A program made the translations under genes and the position numbers. Below are positions 45,243 to 56,480 of a DNA stretch of 64,000 nt, piece by piece (the stretch's first letter is position 1; each line of letters begins with the position of its first letter). Below the pieces are notes generated by a model. That model saw only the letters and a program-made list of their open reading frames with translations. It ran no database searches and was not told where the DNA came from. The stretch comes from Haberlea rhodopensis (Eukaryota > Streptophyta > Magnoliopsida > Lamiales > Gesneriaceae), in contig CAJQUN010000003.1 of NCBI GenBank assembly GCA_907163345.1, positions 3,348,001-3,412,000 of the forward strand, read 5' to 3'.

Positions 45243-47312
45243 TGATCGCTTTTATTTTAAACAATTATTTCTCAGTGTAGCGATTCTACCGCAAGTGCAC
45301 GGTGTCAAGTTTTAGTATAATGATATAAAAAGTACGGATTGTCGATCCCACGAGGACTAGTAAATAATTACCAAACTCCACTAGTTTAACTATATTTAGC
45401 CTACGAAAATTGGTTATAACTAATTAACTAATTTAACTAATTAATTCAATAATAAATCCAAACAAACGATAGAGAATGAGAATGAAATCAATAGAGACAA
45501 TTATCAAGACTTTCGGTTCACCTATGCAATCCCCCTCAATTCGCCTATTAGTTAAGAATTAATTCAAACAATCTAAGGTGGCGAGTTTTCCTAATTCACT
45601 TGCTATACCTTGGTCCGGCTATAACAAATCTAATACTAACGTAACAATAAGCCACTCTCGTACCCTTATTGAACAATTAATATTGTAAATCGATCTATGA
45701 AAACTTCTAGCCTTCGATTACTAGATATCTATAGCTATCACACGTGTATTTGACTTCATCTCTCGATCTCAGTCTGAAATCCACGGCATAAATCACTATA
45801 TCGAATTCCAATTTTATCTCTCGATCTCATTTGTAATTTAATATCATTCAAGGATGGCCAAACCCTTAAAAGCATGAAGAACAATGATCTATGCACTTAG
45901 ATAAATAAGAATCAATCAAAACATTAAAATTAAATCATGGGTTCATAACATAGGATCCCCTAAGTCTTGACAATAAACTTAGCCTAACAACATATTTAAA
46001 ATCAAATGCAATATCATGTATTTCAACATCAAAAGCATAAGAAAATTAAATAGAATCAAACAAAGTTTAGAAATACGCAAAAACTAGCGATGTCAATCGC
46101 GTCGTCGACTCGTAGCTCCGTCTCTCGCTTTGTGTTCTGTTCTTGACTTGCTGTACGTGAATTCTTCGTCCCTCCGAATGAATCTGTCTCAACTCTTCTC
46201 ACTTTCTGTTTCTCCAATATTTACGTGAGTTTTTCTCCGTTCAAGCCTCTCGCGTCACTCGTCTCCCGCTCTTCTACTCGTTGCTTTCTTCACTGTACGT
46301 ACGTGACTCTTCTTCAACAACTCGTTCCAAGTTGCTGTCTGTACGTGTATCTTCTTCACCAACACCTTGCGGTGTTCTGTGCTGTACGTGTATTCCTCGC
46401 ACCAAATCCTTACTGCAGTGCGTCTTCTTCACCTGAATTTCTTCTGCACGTTCAAAGTTCTCTTCTCCTCTCTGTAAACTCACGTAACTTCTGGCTCCTT
46501 CTTCTCCTTCTGTTATCGTTCGCTTTTTCCCCTTTTCTCCCCACGTTGCTGCTCTCTTCTCTTCTCACGTCACTTTTCTCTTCTTATCTTCTGTTTCTGT
46601 TCGTCTATTCTCCTCCTCACTCACGTAAATCTGCTCTCCTTGGTTCCAACTCCTCTCACGTAAATCTGCTCACTTTTCTGGTCACGTCTCTCTCCCCTCG
46701 TCTCTCTCTGAAGAATTGTCTGATATCCTCTCTAATATATCTGCTCACTTCACCTAACTCTTGCCTACCTCTCTCTTGCTCACGTCCGTTTCTCCTTCTT
46801 ATCTCTCGTTACTTCTGTCTCTGCTTACCTTCCGAATCTTCACCAAATCCCCTTCTTTTTTAATCTCTCACGTGGTTTCCTTACGTAAAGTCCTCCCACA
46901 ATCTGTACGCATCTTTTCCTCGTTGAAGTCTGCCTCCTCACTCCAATCTCTACGTAAATATCTTCCTTTTAATTGGTTAATCCCTTGGTAAAATATTAGA
47001 GAATATTTTATTCCCTACTAATGCTCATATACAATCTTCTCTTCTCTCCATTCCTTAAAATCTTTAATAAAATCGTGTTGCATAAGTGGCGTTAGGGTGC
47101 AGCATGTATTCTATCACGGTGCACGATTTTTCAACTCTTGAGACCCAATTTGAATTCTTGTCACATTTATGCATTTCTCATCATCTTTTAGCATTTGGAC
47201 CTGGATTCCTGAAATATACAATTATATACCAAAACGCGTAATATTTTCCAGGAATCACTATAAAAACGTCCCTAATCATATATCAAATTAAGTGTAAAAA
47301 TCACCCTTATCA
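45243..47312 (-). repeat. 3' LTR of the Athila-type element
   Basis: TGATCGC...CTTATCA on the plus strand. About 46130-46980 is strongly pyrimidine-rich and carries some 17 ACGT-core words (CACGTAA, TACGTG). The 212-codon plus-strand frame at 46225-46863 is an artefact of this composition. Confidence 0.94.
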
Positions 47313-47326
47313 ACTCCCCCAAACTT
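47313..47326 (-). other. Polypurine tract
   Basis: AAGTTTGGGGGAGT on the minus strand, directly upstream of the 3' LTR start (TGATAAGGG). Confidence 0.9.
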
Positions 47327-48780
47327 AAACTTGATCGTCTCGAGCAAGAAATAAGATCATAAAGTAGAGTTCAATATTGAAGATTCAAATAAACAAATTC
47401 GCAGTCAATCAAGTAACTCAGACATCTCACTTACAGACAAATAATAGTTAATCAGAAAGTTCAACACGCTGTGTTTTCTCCTAGATCAAGCAACATGTCT
47501 CTGAATCAGAACGTGCGTGTGTGCTATTGTCACTTTCAAGTTTCATGCAGTTTTCATAGATCAAATCATGCTAGGTAATGAAAGTTAAGATTATCATTGA
47601 GCACCCTATAGTCCTATTCTCAAACAGCTTCTCCACTAATGTAGTCACTCCCTAGACTTGGATCAATAGGTCTTTTTAAGCTTGTAGCGTTAGGCCTAGG
47701 TGTTTGGCTTCAAAGAAAAGATAGGATAGCACAAAGAAGAGAGTATAATCATGTAAAATTCAAATTTTTAGCACAACTTGAGCTTCTCTTCTTTTTCTCA
47801 TTTTAGCCTTGGCCACTTTGGGTCTTATTTAGTCACTTTTTTTTCTCAAGGCTTTATCTATCTTTTTCTTTACTCAGTCATCATTTTTTTTTTCAACAAT
47901 AAGCTCATCAACATATAGCAAATTATGTGCATCTAATGAGTTTCATTATACTCCCTTTAGGTAATGATGAATTCTTTCAATTTAGGCTCATAAAGGTGGG
48001 TATAATGAGTTGCCAAAAAAATGTTGAATGGGGCTAATAGCATGTTAAACATACACCATTCTTTTTCAATTAGGCTCAAAATGGGACACTAGAGATTGAT
48101 ATATATCATGGTAAGCTTGAAAGGCTCAAACGGTCCAAAGATCGCCTAGATCATCTCCTAATCAAGTTCATGACTATAAAATTTCGCCTTGAAGTGTCAT
48201 CATCAAATAGTTTCTAAGGTGCTCTAAGATGCTCAAAAACAATTCATCAAATGTGCTCAATATATGACTCAAATGTGCTCAATATATTCCTCATCTTTGA
48301 CATGCTAGTCAAAACAAGATATTCACAAACAAGTCTTACAATCATCAAAACTCAAGTTGACATGCATAGTGGGATTAATATCATCATGGAATAAAGACCA
48401 CTACTATGATTTATTCTTATCTTACTAATTGAACTCATTTTCAAGAAAAATTTTTTTGTTGGTGCTCCAGAAACGATCAATTTTCAAATAAGAAGCATGA
48501 CACAGTAATGCACTCCCCCAAACTTAAATTATGCATTGTCCTCAATGTAATAAGCATGGAAAGTACGACAAAGCATTTACCGTTGACAACGACCGTCAGT
48601 GATCGTTGTCCAATTCCTCATCAGCTCGTGGGGCATATTGTTGGAACACGTCAGAACACGCATGGAGTCTCTCAAAATAATAAAAAAAAAAAAACAAAAA
48701 CAAACCAAAATAAACAAAAACAAAGCAAAAGGGATAGGAAAGAGTTCTTGATTTATAGTCCCAAGCTGGACTTTTACCGT
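47327..48780 (-). other. 3' non-coding internal region of the Athila-type element
   Basis: About 1.45 kb between the ORF stop and the polypurine tract without any open frame. In full Athila elements an envelope-like ORF often lies here; none is seen. A T-rich stretch near 47770-47900 is notable. Confidence 0.7.
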
Positions 48781-51108
48781 TTAAGCTCTAGTGCCGCTAT
48801 GGCCAGTAGGGGGTGATTTCACATCCTCCATGTGGTAATGTCGTAACCACTTCTCTTTCACCGTGAATAGTCCCCCATGGTCATCTCTCAGTTTGAAGGT
48901 GTTGAATGGTAGAACATCGACAATTTTGAATGGTCCAGCCCATGGTGCGTCAGACTCGCATGGAAAAAATCTCATCTTTTTCCTATTCATTAATACCGAG
49001 TCTCCTACACCAAATTTACCTCTTCTTTGTTGGCCATTCGATGTGACCTTCACCTTCTTCTCACTCTTACCCTGCATCGCATCAACAGATAGTGTATCAA
49101 TTATATTGACACTAAAACATCGGTGCTCAGTGCGTGTAGTGTTCACAACTTTGAACATATCATAAGTAACTTGATCCCCCCCTACTCGGAGGATCAACTT
49201 CCCTTCTTGGACATCTATCAATGCCCTTCCAGTAGCTAGGAACGGTCTGCCTAATATCAATGGCATGTCCGCCTCCTCCCCTATGTCTAGCACCATGAAA
49301 TCCACCGGAATGGTGAATTTGTCAACCTTTACCGGTACATCCTCCACTATCCCATGAGGGTACTTGATGGACTTGTCTGCCATATGCAATGAGACATTGA
49401 TTGCTTTTAGCTCTCCCAAGCCCAGCTTCCTGTACACAGACAAAGGCATTAAATTAACACTTGACCCCAAATCACATAAAGATTTATTAAAAGATTTAGA
49501 ATTTATTTTGCAAGGTATAGTGAAACTCCCTGGATCCTTTAACTTTGGAGGTGAATCATTTTGAATGACAGCTGAACACTCCTCAGTTAAGTTTATCATC
49601 TCATGCTCTCCCAGTTTCCGCTTTTTCGATAGAATCTCCTTTAAAAACTTACCATAATTCGGCATGTGCCGAATAGCATCTATGAAAGGCATCTCAATAT
49701 GAAGATTCTTAATCAATTCTAAAAATTTAGCAAATTTAGCATCGATCTTTGCTCTTTTATACGCAGCGGGGAATGGGGGTGGGATATCTACCTTAGCAGG
49801 TGTGATGGGTGTAGAGGTCTTAGTAGACTTACCTTTGTCGCATGTTTGTCCCTCTTCTTGCTTGATGTCCTCCTCGCCTCTTAACTCTACGTGCACATCC
49901 TTCTTCTCAGCGACCTCCTTTCCACTCCTCAACGTGATAGCATGGACTTGCTCCCTAGGTTTCGTCTCAGTGTCACTAGATAGTGATCCTTGTGCTCGTT
50001 CGGCTACGATCTTTGCTAACTGTCCCACTTGGACTTCCAAGTTCTTTATCGATGCCTCATGATTGTTCATCCTTGTTTCAGCCGATGATATGAACCTAGT
50101 TAGCAGCTCCTCCATGCTTGGCTTTGGTGCATACCCCGGTGGTGGTTGGGGATAGTTCCTCGGCCCAGTATTGTACGTATTTGGGTAGGGGTAGGTCTGT
50201 GGTGGTCGGTTCCCTACGAAATTAACAGCTTCATTAGTAGTAATGAATGGGTTACCAACCTGGCATTCAGTGCTCGGATGTCCTCCATGGCAAAGCTCGC
50301 ATGTAACAGTTTGGACTTGCATTGCATGCATGCTCAAACTATCGATCTTCTTGTTCAGCACTTCCAACAGGGCAGCTAGGGCAGTGACTTCACTCACTTG
50401 ATGCAATCCGACTTGCTTCTTTGGCACGTTCCTCTCGGACTGCCATTGACAGCTATTAACAGCCATATCCTCCAACAGTGTATAAGCTTCCTCGGGCGTC
50501 TTCCTCATCACAGTTCCTCCTGACGCTGCATCAATCATAGAACGATTATCAGAAAATAAACCGTTATAAAATGTTTGTACCTGCAGCCAGATAGGGAGGT
50601 CGTGATGTGGGCATCTCCTCAGTAGATCTTTGAAGCGCTCCCAAGCCTCATATAGTGTCTCTGGATCACATTGGGCAAAAGTAGTGATGTCATTGCGCAT
50701 CTTGGCCGTCTTGGATGGTGGAAAGAATTTTGACAAGAACAACCGCGCCATTCCATCCCACGTGGTAATAGATCCTGCAGGCAACGATTGTAACCAGGAT
50801 TTAGCTTTATCTTTTAAAGAAAAGGGAAACAAACGTAACCTGATGGCGTCGTCAGTAACGCCATTATGCTTGAATGTATCACAAATCTCCAAGAAGTTGG
50901 AGATGTGATCATTTGGATCATCTGTAGCAGCTCCCCCAAACTGGACCGAATGTTGGATCATCTGTATGATAGCAGGCTTGATCTCAAAATTGTTAGCCTG
51001 TATGGTTGGTCTCGTGATACTCGACAGTGATCCATGGAATGCAGGGTGGGCATAGTCCATGAGTGATCTTGCCACTAGTGTTACCGGAATCTCCTCGTTA
51101 TTAGCCAT
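48781..51108 (-). CDS. Athila-type Gag-protease fused in frame to integrase C-terminus
   Basis: One uninterrupted 775-codon frame. Residues about 90-190 are Retrotrans_gag (AKSWLQSLPAGSITTWDGMA, LSKFFP). Residues 270-282 are a CX2CX3HX4C knuckle (CELCHGGHPSTEC). Residues 300-330 are Pro/Tyr-rich, and 440-500 hold the conserved PPFPAAYKRAKIDAKFAKFL region. Residues 546-549 (DLGS) are the retropepsin active site, with LILGRPFLATG at 617-627. After about residue 675 the protein runs directly into an integrase C-terminal tail (FGVGDSVLMN at 699-708, then WAGPFKIVDV and WLRHY). The expected reverse transcriptase, RNase H and integrase catalytic core are absent, yet the frame is intact, which implies an in-frame deletion followed by survival. 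The start is a true ATG in good position 3' of the primer site. Confidence 0.9.
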   Translation of the reverse strand: MANNEEIPVTLVARSLMDYAHPAFHGSLSSITRPTIQANNFEIKPAIIQMIQHSVQFGGAATDDPNDHISNFLEICDTFKHNGVTDDAIRLRLFPFSLKDKAKSWLQSLPAGSITTWDGMARLFLSKFFPPSKTAKMRNDITTFAQCDPETLYEAWERFKDLLRRCPHHDLPIWLQVQTFYNGLFSDNRSMIDAASGGTVMRKTPEEAYTLLEDMAVNSCQWQSERNVPKKQVGLHQVSEVTALAALLEVLNKKIDSLSMHAMQVQTVTCELCHGGHPSTECQVGNPFITTNEAVNFVGNRPPQTYPYPNTYNTGPRNYPQPPPGYAPKPSMEELLTRFISSAETRMNNHEASIKNLEVQVGQLAKIVAERAQGSLSSDTETKPREQVHAITLRSGKEVAEKKDVHVELRGEEDIKQEEGQTCDKGKSTKTSTPITPAKVDIPPPFPAAYKRAKIDAKFAKFLELIKNLHIEMPFIDAIRHMPNYGKFLKEILSKKRKLGEHEMINLTEECSAVIQNDSPPKLKDPGSFTIPCKINSKSFNKSLCDLGSSVNLMPLSVYRKLGLGELKAINVSLHMADKSIKYPHGIVEDVPVKVDKFTIPVDFMVLDIGEEADMPLILGRPFLATGRALIDVQEGKLILRVGGDQVTYDMFKVVNTTRTEHRCFSVNIIDTLSVDAMQGKSEKKVKVTSNGQQRRGKFGVGDSVLMNRKKMRFFPCESDAPWAGPFKIVDVLPFNTFKLRDDHGGLFTVKEKWLRHYHMEDVKSPPTGHSGTRA

Positions 51109-51330
51109 GTGTGCTCTTGCTTGCCTTAGCCTCCTTTGACAAGTGTGCTCTCAAGTGTAGGCTTGCTACTCCTTAGCATGCACCAAGAGATAACAACCTG
51201 TAACAATCAACCAAAAAGAACACAAACAGTAGAAGAGTAGAGAGAAAGAAGAAAAAAAAATCGAAAATAAAAACAAATAAATGACTAAACTACAGTCAAC
51301 TAATCTCGTTTGATATTATTAAAACTAGTC

Positions 51331-51347
51331 CCCCGGCAACGGCGCCA
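51331..51347 (-). other. Primer-binding site (tRNA-Asp type)
   Basis: On the minus strand TGGCGCCGTTGCCGGGG lies seven bases inside the 5' LTR edge. This sequence is the usual primer site of Athila and Tat elements. Confidence 0.92.
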
Positions 51348-51353
51348 AAAACT

Positions 51354-53423
51354 TGATCGCTTTTATTTTAAACAATTATTTCTCAGTGTAGCGATTCTAC
51401 CGCAAGTGCACGATGTCAAGTTTTAGTATAATGATATAAAAAGTACGGATTGTCGATCCCACGAGGACTAGTAAATAATTACCAAACTCCACTAGTTTAA
51501 CTATATTTAGCCTACGAAAATTGGTTATAACTAATTAACTAATTTAACTAATTAATTCAATAATAAATCCAAACAAACGATAGAGAATGAGAATGAAATC
51601 AATAGAGACAATTATCAAGACTTTCGGTTCACCTATGCAATCCCCCACAATTCGCCTATTAGTTAAGAATTAATTCAAACAATCTAAGGTGGCGAGTTTT
51701 CCTAATTCACTTGCTATACCTTGGTCCGGCTATAACAAATCTAATACTAACGTAACAATAAGCCACTCTCGTACCCTTATTGAACAATTAATATTGTAAA
51801 TCGATCTATGAAAACTTCTAGCCTTCGATTACTAGATATATATAGCTATCACACGTGTATTTGACTTCATCTCTCGATCTCAGTCTGAAATCCACGGCAT
51901 AAATCACTATATCGAATTCCAATTTTATCTCTCGATCTCATTTGTAATTTAATATCATTCAAGGATGGCCAAACCCTTAAAAGCATGAAGAACAATGATC
52001 TATGCACTTAGATAAATAAGAATCAATCAAAACATTAAAATTAAATCATGGGTTCATAACATAGGATCCCCTAAGTCTTGACAATAAACTTAGCCTAACA
52101 ACATATTTAAAATCAAATGCAATATCATGTATTTCAACATCAAAAGCATAAGAAAATTAAATAGAATCAAACAAAGTTTAGAAATACGCAAAAACTAGCG
52201 ATGTCAATCGCGTCGTCGACTCGTAGCTCCGTCTCTCGCTTTGTGTTCTGTTCTTGACTTGCTGTACGTGAATTCTTCGTCCCTCCGAATGAATCTGTCT
52301 CAACTCTTCTCACTTTCTGTTTCTCCAATATTTACGTGAGTTTTTCTCCGTTCAAGCCTCTCGCGTCACTCGTCTCCCGCTCTTCTACTCGTTGCTTTCT
52401 TCACTGTACGTACGTGACTCTTCTTCAACAACTCGTTCCAAGTTGCTGTCTGTACGTGTATCTTCTTCACCAACACCTTGCGGTGTTCTGTGCTGTACGT
52501 GTATTCCTCGCACCAAATCCTTACTGCAGTGCGTCTTCTTCACCTGAATTTCTTCTGCACGTTCAAAGTTCTCTTCTCCTCTCTGTAAACTCACGTAACT
52601 TCTGGCTCCTTCTTCTCCTTCTGTTATCGTTCGCTTTTTCCCCTTTTCTCCCCACGTTGCTGCTCTCTTCTCTTCTCACGTCACTTTTCTCTTCTTATCT
52701 TCTGTTTCTGTTCGTCTATTCTCCTCCTCACTCACGTAAATCTGCTCTCCTTGGTTCCAACTCCTCTCACGTAAATCTGCTCACTTTTCTGGTCACGTCT
52801 CTCTCCCCTCGTCTCTCTCTGAAGAATTGTCTGATATCCTCTCTAATATATCTGCTCACTTCACCTAACTCTTGCCTACCTCTCTCTTGCTCACGTCCGT
52901 TTCTCCTTCTTATCTCTCGTTACTTCTGTCTCTGCTTACCTTCCGAATCTTCACCAAATCCCCTTCTTTTTTAATCTCTCACGTGGTTTCCTTACGTAAA
53001 GTCCTCCCACAATCTGTACGTATCTTTTCCTCGTTGAAGTCTGCCTCCTCACTCCAATCTCTACGTAAATATCTTCCTTTTAATTGGTTAATCCCTTGGT
53101 AAAATATTAGAGAATATTTTATTCCCTACTAATGCTCATATACAATCTTCTCTTCTCTCCATTCCTTAAAATCTTTAATAAAATCGTGTTGCATAAGTGG
53201 CGTTAGGGTGCAGCATGTATTCTATCACGGTACACGATTTTTCAACTCTTGAGACCCAATTTGAATTCTTGTCACATTTATGCATTTCTCATCATCTTTT
53301 AGCATTTGGACCTGGATTCCTGAAATATACAATTATATACCAAAACGCGTAATATTTTCCAGGAATCACTATAAAAACGTCCCTAATCATATATCAAATT
53401 AAGTGTAAAAATCACCCTTATCA
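51354..53423 (-). repeat. 5' LTR of the Athila-type element
   Basis: Identical in length (2070 bp) to the other LTR, with about five visible substitutions (for example near 51413, 51647, 51840, 53020 and 53231). Confidence 0.94.
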
Positions 53424-53689
53424 AACACCTGCTCGAAGAGTTCCTACTGTTGGCACTTGTTATCATGAACTTTCACAAGTGTTTTGTTGTCATCGATTGC
53501 TTTTTTAAGTTGCTCTTCAGCAAGATGATGGTGGTAGGTCATCTTTTGGGCCTTGTAACCAAAGTGATTAATTATCTCCAACAACTATGTCTTGTCCGCA
53601 TCTCCTTGTCTTGGAATATTTTAATTTCGGTTATATCATGCTCCATCTTTTGGATCAAACTGGTTTGAGTCATACCCCAATTGAATTGA

Positions 53690-55150
53690 AAAAAAGTTAC
53701 GGTGGGTGAGAAATCGAAGGACGAAATTTTGTGGGTTAGGGTTCTTAGGTGTGGCTCTTCGATAATCGTTTGGTGTTGCAAACTTCAAATTGATAGATGA
53801 CTCCTAATGGGGATAACTTTATAAACAAATCTCACAAGTCGAATCAAAACTTTATGTCTCGGTGTTTGAAGAATCAAAGGGGCAATAGAATTTGGGATTC
53901 TAGTGCTTTATAGGCACAGTTTGGGGCTTCCAAAATTTGAAAACTCGAGTTTTGGAATTTTGAAATTGATTAAGGAAATTTGACGGGTATGATGTGAGGT
54001 CTGTTATTCTTACTTGATCAAGGATCACTCATATCGGTGTGATCCTTGATCTAAAATTCGTCAAATTTCCTTGTTTGTGATTCGATTTTGGCATAGGGGT
54101 TTTATTGTACACACTATGAGGATTCGTAACCAAATTTTATTTGAATTCGTTGTTTCGATTTGTGAGAAATCGATGCCCAAAAGTTTCACAATCTAGGGTT
54201 CTTGAGGCGAGAAACACGATCCAAAAAATTGAGCATCTTCCCTTGTTTGTGATTTCGGTTGGATAGAGGTTTTTGTAAGGCATGGAAATAAACCAAAAAT
54301 TAAATTGAAATGGTATTCATATTGATGGGTAAATCGAATTCAAAATTTCCTGACTTAAGGTTCTAAAGAACGTCGATTTCGGCTCAACATTGGAAGCTTT
54401 CTCTTGTTTGTGAGAAATAGCTAATAGATGGCTTTTATTAACTATACAATGGAGAGTAAGAATACGAAATTAATTTTATTTTTGTGTTGGAATGATACGA
54501 AAAATCGGAGCTTGAGTTTCAGCTAAAATTAGGGTTCTTAGCGAGCAATTTCGATTCGAAATTACTCAATGTTAATTATTGGAATTCGGATTTTTCAGAG
54601 GGCTTTGGTTTGAAATTCTATATGGATTAATAATTCAGAAGTAATTTGGAAATGGTGTTCGGATGATTGAGAAATCAAATATGAAAATTTAGAAATTTTA
54701 AGGTTCTTACCAAAGGATATTCGATCTACAGTTGGCAACAATTCTGCGTCTGGGGTTTGAAGTTGTTAGAGGGCTTTATCTAGATGATATTTTGATTACT
54801 AATCCATAATTAATTTCAAAAAATCGATGGCTAAATTTTCGGGCAGTTAGGGTTTCGTATGGTGGATTTGATCCGCAAATTCAACTCATTTCCTTGCTTG
54901 TAATTAGAATTTGATAGAGGAGTTTTAATATACCTTTTATGTATATCATTAACCATATTTAATTTGATTGTTATGTTCGGATGATAGAAAAAATCGAGAA
55001 CCAAAATTTTGGAACAGTTAGGGTTTATGGCGTGATTTTAGGCTCAAAATTGGACACCTTCATTTGTTTATGAAACGATTTCATAGAAGGCTTTTATTAA
55101 GGATGATATTGGATCATTAACACAGATCGAATTTAAAAATTACTGTGAGC
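53690..55150. repeat. Diverged tandem repeat, unit about 170 bp
   Basis: The word TAGGGTTCTT (or a variant) recurs near 53737, 54194, 54357, 54530, 54700, 54848 and 55019, and TTGTTTGTGA...GATAGAGGGCTTTTATT recurs in step (near 54070, 54240, 54401, 54580, 54745, 54892, 55064). This gives at least six units of 148-173 bp plus a disrupted one to the left. Copies are strongly diverged. No coding sense is seen. Confidence 0.65.
53972..54072. repeat. Two nested perfect inverted repeats
   Basis: Outer arms AAGGAAATTTGACG (53972-53985) and CGTCAAATTTCCTT (54059-54072) enclose inner arms GATCAAGGATCAC and GTGATCCTTGATC (within about 54016-54051) around an 8-10 base loop. Confidence 0.85.
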
Positions 55151-55159
55151 CTTCTCAGG

Positions 55160-55748
55160 TGTGCTAGGTCCATCCTTTTTGCTTTCTATATGTCTCCTTT
55201 ATGTTTGTGTAGTTATGTTTCTAGGTAGTTTTCGTTTTTTGTTTTGCCTGATGTTAGTATCTATGTTTTTTAGTCTTCTGATTTATTTGTGTTGCTGTTA
55301 TTTGGTGTGATGTGGATGGTTTAATGGATTTGCTTCCCTACTGGGTGCTGGATTGCCCTTGACTGCGGGGCTTCCAGGTTTTGTGCGTCATTCTTTGGAG
55401 TACTTCAATGGTCGTTCTTCTGTTTGGGACTTGGGCTTGAGAGCATGTGCGGTTTTCGTCCTCATCAGTTTTCGTCTCTCATCTCCTTCTATGTGTACCT
55501 TCAATCTTTGGAACATAGTTCCCATATTCTGCCGTCTCCTGAGACATGGTTTGAGGGGACATGGTTCAGCTATGGTAAACTTTGCTTTCTCTTGGACATA
55601 TCATTGTACTTGTGTTGTGCAGCTTTGTTCACTTAGCCCTCTTTCTTCGCATCTGATTAGGCGAGTAATTTTGGTCGGCAGCGAAAGCCAATTGTATCTT
55701 TTGTATCAATGTTTTGCTTAATATAATCTCTTTTATGCTAAAAAAAAA
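55160..55748 (+). mobile_element. Retroposon 3' end with poly(A) tail (LINE-like)
   Basis: A GC-richer, T/G-rich segment unlike its neighbours ends in TTAATATAATCTCTTTTATGCT followed by a poly(A) run (55740-55748). This is the form of a plant LINE 3' untranslated end or other retroposed transcript. No coding domain is recognised, and a target duplication was not established. Confidence 0.45.
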
Positions 55749-56480
55749 TATAGTTTATTTATTTAATGTACATTTTTGACGAATAATATGGCAGTAATGA
55801 AAAAAATGCTGAGTATGAAAGTTAATTTAAAAAGTAAATGACGGCAAACAGTTAGGCAACTTTCGAGTGGAAATATATATTTTATGGTTTAGGCTAAATA
55901 AGAAAACGCAATAGGGAGGAACGTAAAATATACTAAATACTAGTTAATTTGGCACCACGCCAGTGAGCTTATAATCTGGTAAATATGTTCAATAAAGCGT
56001 CGACACAAGTTCAACAGACAGTTCTAGAGAATAAAAAGATGGTTCATAAGCATTGAACATACAAAATCGTACGTGTATAAAATCAAATAGGTTGGAGTAA
56101 ACAAAAATCTTCCCCAACAGCACACCATAGCAAGAGTTGTCATATGATATCCTTGTAGGGCCCAATAGAATCTCTAAACAAAAGTCATCTACGAAACAGT
56201 AGTAGATGACATCAGATATCACAATAAAAGTAAATCTCAATGAACTCCAAAAAAACAATCAAAAGTTGTTCGCAAGAGTTTTCAAAATGATGATGGTTCA
56301 TTTCATAATGCAGATATGTGTTCGGTTTCTCATAGCAGTAGCGAGCATCTCATAAGAGGAATTATAGTTTATATTCATTGTTGTAGTTGCATTGTTATTT
56401 TAGGATATTGCCCTTATATTACCCAAATTATTATCAAACAAGTAATATATAATTATCATAATTTAATATTTTCTAATTTT
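55749..56480. other. Intergenic AT-rich sequence
   Basis: No gene or clear repeat recognised. Confidence 0.45.

Larger units (their letters stand above)
45243..53423 (-). mobile_element. Complete Athila-type Gypsy element, non-autonomous, very young
   Basis: Two LTRs of exactly 2070 bp (45243-47312 and 51354-53423) bound an 8181-bp element flanked by AACAC on both sides (45238-45242 and 53424-53428). The minus-strand primer site TGGCGCCGTTGCCGGGG follows the 5' LTR, the tRNA-Asp-type site usual for Athila. A polypurine tract (AAGTTTGGGGGAGT) precedes the 3' LTR. I see only about five differences between the LTRs, so insertion is very recent. The single 775-codon ORF lacks reverse transcriptase, RNase H and integrase core, so mobility would depend on an autonomous partner. 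Confidence 0.95.

Noticed and set aside
46225..46863. 212-codon plus-strand frame in the Athila-type LTR (second copy at 52336-52974)
   Set aside because: Ser/Leu/Phe-rich product of a pyrimidine-rich LTR segment; no domain, and it lies antisense in the LTR.
55353..55721. 122-codon plus-strand frame
   Set aside because: No family resemblance; it lies in a retroposon-like 3' end with poly(A) tail.
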